This document shows, one piece after another, positions 60,797-64,000 of a DNA stretch of 64,000 bases (positions are counted from its first letter, which is position 1; each line of letters opens with the position of its first letter). Source of the stretch: [Flavobacterium] thermophilum (GTDB taxonomy: Bacteria; Bacillota; Bacilli; Bacillales; Anoxybacillaceae). The stretch spans positions 1,426,001 through 1,490,000 of the forward strand of contig UGGS01000001.1 in the NCBI GenBank assembly GCA_900450595.1. Direction: 5' to 3'. The translations under genes and the position numbers were made by a program. The notes below the pieces were generated by a model. The model made no database searches, was not told where the DNA came from, and saw nothing but the letters and a program-made list of their open reading frames with translations.

Positions 60797-61938
60797 TTGC
60801 AAGTGAACACCTTTTTAATTTAGAAGAATTTAAGAAAGATTATTTTAATCTAAAAAGAACAGATATTTTAAATAAATATAATTTAAATGATACGAAATAT
60901 TATAAATTAGTAAAAGAGTTGAATTTACCAAGTAAAAATCCAATGTTAGAAACAATGTTAAGTCAAGATGAATTAGATCAAGTAATTAAAATGTTTAAAG
61001 AAGGTAAAAGCTTAAATGAAATAGGAAGAAAATTTGGTGTAGCAGGAGCAACAATAAAGAAATATTTAAAGAAGCAAGGCTATGAATACAAAGCTAAAGA
61101 AACAAATTCATTTGATGAATTTTTATCTAAATATTCCTCCATGTTTGTGTATGATTATTTTTCAAATAGATTAACAAATCAAGAAATAATGGAAAAGTAT
61201 AAAATTACTGAGTGGATATTTAGAAGAATGATTGATTATTATAAATTATCAAAAAAGAAATTAAAAATAGAGGAAATTTTAACAGATGAACAACAATCAA
61301 ATTTAATTAATGATATAAAAAGTGGAATGTATATAAGTCAATTAGCAAAGAAATATAATGTATCTAAAGATATGATAAAAAGATTTGCTGAAAGCCATCA
61401 GTTACAACTTAATCATTTTGATAGAAAATACGACATTAACATTGAAGAAATAGTTGATGATTATGTAAATAAAAATATGTTTTTAAGTGAAATAGCTGAA
61501 AAATATGGATGCTGTGCAATGGTTATAAAAGATAGACTTATTAAACATGGTATTGAAATAAGAGATAATAGTGAAAATATCGAATTGTTAATTCAGAAAG
61601 GAAAATTTCATTCTGGATATAAAGGAAAACAAATACCCTACAAGCAATATATGCTACGTTCAGAATGGGAGCTAGATGTAGCAAAATTCTTAGATAAATA
61701 TAATTATAAATGGTCTTATGAAACGCAAACATTTAAGTTGGGTGAATTTAGATATACGCCCGACTTTTTTATTTATGATGAAAATGGAAATTTACAATTT
61801 ATTTTAGAAGTCAAAGGCTGGCTTAAAGAAAAGGATATTAGAAAGTTTCAGTTAATGGAAACTCTTTATCCAGAAATTGAACTGATTTTAGTTGATAGAG
61901 AACTTTATTATTACATTAAGAAAGAGGTGTCTTATTAA
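60793..61938 (+). CDS. Free-standing PD-(D/E)XK homing-type endonuclease, 381 aa
   Basis: Multiple helix-turn-helix repeats (SLNEIGRKFGVAGATIKKYL, LTNQEIMEKYKITEW, YISQLAKKYNVSKDMIKRF, LSEIAEKYGCCAMVIKDRL) form a DNA-binding array. The C-terminal nuclease has ETQTFKLGEFRYTPDFFI and LEVKGW, the PD-(D/E)XK core. It overlaps the fibre gene stop by 4 nt and the next start by 1 nt, so the insertion is seamless in the operon. It is AT-rich, unlike the tail ends on either side, consistent with later arrival. Confidence 0.75.
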   Translation: MIASEHLFNLEEFKKDYFNLKRTDILNKYNLNDTKYYKLVKELNLPSKNPMLETMLSQDELDQVIKMFKEGKSLNEIGRKFGVAGATIKKYLKKQGYEYKAKETNSFDEFLSKYSSMFVYDYFSNRLTNQEIMEKYKITEWIFRRMIDYYKLSKKKLKIEEILTDEQQSNLINDIKSGMYISQLAKKYNVSKDMIKRFAESHQLQLNHFDRKYDINIEEIVDDYVNKNMFLSEIAEKYGCCAMVIKDRLIKHGIEIRDNSENIELLIQKGKFHSGYKGKQIPYKQYMLRSEWELDVAKFLDKYNYKWSYETQTFKLGEFRYTPDFFIYDENGNLQFILEVKGWLKEKDIRKFQLMETLYPEIELILVDRELYYYIKKEVSY

Positions 61939-63035
61939 TGCCTTTAGTTTGGAGTCAACATTCTACTGGAACTGGCTATAAAGTTGTAAAGGCATATTTA
62001 CAATATGACACAGTAGACGGTAGCGCAATTGTAAGAAAGGGAGATGGAACTAAATTAACAAAAGTTTCATCTCCATCTTCTTTTACGGGGATTGATCAAC
62101 AATGTTTGCAGCAAGATTATTTATATGTTTCAATACCTGATACTGTTACTGATTTTCAATCTTATTTTTCAACTAATGTTTATACAGTTGATTATGATGT
62201 GAACGACAGATTTAAATTAGGTGCGATTGGTGATAAAAAAGATATTTTATGGAAAGATGGACAGGATTGGAAGGTTTTGAAGTGGGTTGAGAAATCTGAA
62301 ACATTAACAATTACTAATAATACTGCTACACTAGCGAATAATGCTCAAGCGGATACAGCTATTATTGTTGATGAGTCAACAGGGGAAATTTACAAACGTG
62401 TTGTTGCCTTGAGTGGAAGTGGCAAGGAATTTACACAAGGTGGAAGTGGGAATAAAACCATTACGTTCAATGAGGGTTATGTTCCTACTTCTCCGAAAGC
62501 TCACTATGTCCTTGCAACACCGCAAACGATTGTTGTAACGGATAAAGTCGAAGGCGATTTGGTTGTCAACGGGCAGACACAGATTGAGGTTGGTTCGGGA
62601 GTTGTGATTAGAGAAAAAGTAATACCTTATCTTGACGCTAACAATATTTATCGAATCAATAATCATTGGGGAGGTAATAGTGATTTAAAATATAAAACAA
62701 CAAAGATATTAAAAATTTATAAATCAAGTATTGATAACACAAGCGTATGGACAATAATAAATGATAACGATAATGGATATGCAAACGGAAACGCTTGGGC
62801 TTGTACTCAAAAAACAAATTTCGACCAAGCAGCCGAATATACTGTCACATACTTGCTACTAGACCGTCATCTATTCACAGCCAACATTCTTGCGGTTACA
62901 GCAACCTATGATTCTTCATTGAAGTCGGTTGTGGATTCGGTGGTAGCGAAGCAAAGTGATATTGCTGCAACTGTTTCTGTCAACGTAAGAGCGATTGCTG
63001 AACTTTATAAACGTGTGAAGGCGTTAGGCGGATAA
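61938..63035 (+). CDS. Tail fibre/baseplate protein, 365 aa
   Basis: Beta-rich, Thr/Asn/Gly-rich, with a C-terminal helical segment (VSVNVRAIAELYKRVKALGG) typical of trimeric fibre ends. N-terminal residues resemble an attachment domain. GC is higher in the middle and 3' parts. It was probably adjacent to the 59051 fibre gene before the endonuclease inserted. Confidence 0.6.
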   Translation: MPLVWSQHSTGTGYKVVKAYLQYDTVDGSAIVRKGDGTKLTKVSSPSSFTGIDQQCLQQDYLYVSIPDTVTDFQSYFSTNVYTVDYDVNDRFKLGAIGDKKDILWKDGQDWKVLKWVEKSETLTITNNTATLANNAQADTAIIVDESTGEIYKRVVALSGSGKEFTQGGSGNKTITFNEGYVPTSPKAHYVLATPQTIVVTDKVEGDLVVNGQTQIEVGSGVVIREKVIPYLDANNIYRINNHWGGNSDLKYKTTKILKIYKSSIDNTSVWTIINDNDNGYANGNAWACTQKTNFDQAAEYTVTYLLLDRHLFTANILAVTATYDSSLKSVVDSVVAKQSDIAATVSVNVRAIAELYKRVKALGG

Positions 63036-63073
63036 TGTCTGTATGATGCTTATTTTATGGGGAGGTGAAATAT

Positions 63074-63286
63074 ATGGATTTAGAAACGCTACGGGAGTGG
63101 TTGATTCAGAATGGAGTGAGCGCAGAGGAACTCGACGAAGTAAAAACTCCGCCAGCACTCGAAGATATTGCTAATACTTTAGTGATTGCGATTCAAAACA
63201 ACGATCAACTAGGCGAATTGATCGTTATGTTGCTGTCAGAAATCGAGTCATTAAAACAAATAGTGGAGGCGTTGGAAAATGCTTAA
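63074..63286 (+). CDS. Small acidic protein, 70 aa
   Basis: Helical, Glu/Leu-rich (MDLETLREWLIQNGVSAEEL), with higher GC. GGAGGTGAAATAT precedes this ATG; three codons of open frame lie upstream. It overlaps the next gene by 8 nt. Small proteins of this type commonly precede XkdX/holin genes; function unknown. Confidence 0.55.
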   Translation: MDLETLREWLIQNGVSAEELDEVKTPPALEDIANTLVIAIQNNDQLGELIVMLLSEIESLKQIVEALENA

Positions 63287-63383
63287 TTTATATCGTTATC
63301 TTGTTGAAAAAGGAATGAAGCGTCTTTCTGATGTACCGGAGCCATATCAAAGTATGTTAAGAGCAGAAGGGTACACGGACTAA
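63279..63383 (+). CDS. Small XkdX/CD1375-like protein, 34 aa
   Basis: MLNLYRYLVEKGMKRLSDVP then EPYQSMLRAEGYTD matches the short LVEKGxxxxxxVPExY pattern of CD1375/XkdX-like phage peptides. These lie between fibre and holin genes. GGAGGCG precedes the ATG, which overlaps the upstream stop. Confidence 0.6.
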   Translation: MLNLYRYLVEKGMKRLSDVPEPYQSMLRAEGYTD

Positions 63384-63443
63384 TAAAATGACGCTTTTAT
63401 CCAAAATATGAGTTTCAAAAACCCTTGAAAATCAATGACTTCT

Positions 63444-63473
63444 GAGGGTGGTGATTACAAAATCACCACCCTC
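63444..63473 (+). terminator. Strong terminator before the lysis genes
   Basis: Perfect 13-bp stem GAGGGTGGTGATT/AATCACCACCCTC with a 4-nt loop, then TAATTTTAAT. Confidence 0.75.
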
Positions 63474-63498
63474 TAATTTTAATGAAAGGTGGATCAAA

Positions 63499-63747
63499 AT
63501 GAATGAAGATATTCTTCGTGATTTATATGAAAGAATGGGAAGATTAGAAGCAAAAATTGATGATGTTCGTTCTATTCGTGAAACGGCAGATAGTGCGTTT
63601 CGATTAGCAGAAAAAGCAATGGTTAAAGCAGAAGATAACGAAAGTGATATTAGTAAATTATCAGCTACACTTAAATGGACAACAGGAACAATTTTAACTG
63701 TTTTAGTTCCTCTCGTCCTTTTTGTTTTAGGAAAAATTTTTAATTAA
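63499..63747 (+). CDS. XhlA/BhlA-like lysis protein, 82 aa
   Basis: An N-terminal amphipathic coil (RDLYERMGRLEAKIDDVRSI) and a C-terminal TM helix (ILTVLVPLVLFVLGKIF), the layout of hemolysin XhlA/BhlA proteins that assist the holin. Open frame extends upstream through the terminator; the ATG after AAAGGTGGATCAAA is the start. First gene of the lysis cassette. Confidence 0.75.
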   Translation: MNEDILRDLYERMGRLEAKIDDVRSIRETADSAFRLAEKAMVKAEDNESDISKLSATLKWTTGTILTVLVPLVLFVLGKIFN

Positions 63748-63760
63748 GGAGATGATTAAC

Positions 63761-63961
63761 ATGAAACGTTGGCAAAACTATGGTCTTTGGGTAGCTATTG
63801 CTAGTTTATTGTTTATGATTGTTCAGGATTTAGGTTTTCATATTACACCTGAAAAATGGAATGCTTATGTAGATTTGATTTTAGGGATTTTAGTTATGTT
63901 AGGTATTATTAGCAATCCAAAAGAAGGAAAATGGTTTAGTGATAATAATGGTGGTGAGTAA
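63761..63961 (+). CDS. Holin, 66 aa (BhlB / phi LC3-type)
   Basis: Two TM helices (GLWVAIASLLFMIVQDLGF and YVDLILGILVMLGIIS) separated by a short turn with ITPEKWNAY, and a charged C-terminus. This is typical of Firmicute two-span holins that permeabilise the membrane for endolysin release. An earlier ATG abuts AAGGAG, so the one 9 nt downstream is preferred. Confidence 0.8.
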   Translation: MKRWQNYGLWVAIASLLFMIVQDLGFHITPEKWNAYVDLILGILVMLGIISNPKEGKWFSDNNGGE

Positions 63962-63963
63962 TT

Positions 63964-64000
63964 ATGAATATCATTGATCGCAGAAAAAATATATTGAGAC
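63964..64000 (+). CDS. Start of a further gene (probable endolysin), truncated by the window end
   Basis: Only 12 codons (MNIIDRRKNILR) are visible. GGTGGTGAG precedes the ATG, and the start is 2 nt after the holin stop. An endolysin is expected here from the XhlA-holin order, but no enzyme motif is visible. Confidence 0.4.
   Translation, partial: MNIIDRRKNILR

Noticed and set aside
1..64000. tRNA or rRNA genes
   Set aside because: No cloverleaf with a GGTTCGA-type T-loop or rRNA-like sequence was noticed by eye; a tRNAscan would be decisive.

Overview
The window looks like part of a large temperate phage or phage-plasmid of a low-GC Firmicute, most likely a Bacillaceae host. It is AT-rich, has strong AGGAGG-type ribosome binding sites and sigma-A-type promoters (TTGACA/TTGATT, 17-nt spacer, TATAAT). 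Its structural genes follow an order I recall from Bacillus phage SPbeta: HU, YonK-like protein, phosphoesterase, protease, terminase, portal, capsid, tail genes, tyrosine recombinase, tape measure, Dit, Tal with S74 domain, XhlA/holin. The SPbeta comparison is from memory and no search was run.

Region 1 (1-10,000, minus strand) starts with the N-terminal part of a large polyvalent protein that runs off the left edge. About 16 small, mostly unrecognised genes follow. Many are self-contained cassettes: sigma-A promoter, conserved AT-rich leader element, RBS, short gene, terminator hairpin. One promoter fires into a structured leader RNA (5090-5213). A candidate replication origin (9641-10,310) holds a DnaA box, a perfect AT-rich dyad, iteron-like repeats and marked C-over-G skew.

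Region 2 (10,326-20,400, mostly minus) is plasmid-like. It encodes a RecD2/TraA-type helicase, a soluble FtsK/SpoIIIE translocase, a run of membrane proteins (one VirB6/TrbL-like), an HTH regulator, an M23 peptidase and a type III partition system (TubR, TubZ). A phased repeat array beyond tubZ is a candidate centromere. This suggests maintenance as an extrachromosomal element, possibly with a DNA transfer or export apparatus.

Region 3 (20,515-41,340, plus) holds the transition genes and the head and connector operon. It includes a PIN-PhoH ATPase, a ClpP-like protease, the small and large terminase subunits, the portal, a protease/scaffold gene with a strong internal start, the capsid and the neck and tail-tube genes.

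Region 4 (41,374-47,152) is an accessory island between tail genes. It holds a tyrosine recombinase with a palindromic site just downstream, a GNAT acetyltransferase, paired small basic proteins, a ribbon-helix-helix repressor with duplicated operators, a structured RNA, a Vsr-like endonuclease and a MazF/PemK-like protein. Two of the small genes have their RBS inside strong hairpins.

Region 5 (47,210-64,000) holds the tape measure gene, Dit, Tal, tail fibres, a PD-(D/E)XK homing-type nuclease, and the start of a lysis cassette.

The most striking feature is four small ORF-less group I introns. One interrupts the terminase ATPase region. Three sit within about 1.3 kb of the tape measure gene. 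Exact splice sites can be read: U.G wobble in P1, nested P7-P8-P7, terminal G. Splicing restores one 602-aa terminase and one 2,206-aa tape measure protein. Three free-standing endonuclease genes lie in the same operons and could mobilise the introns in trans.
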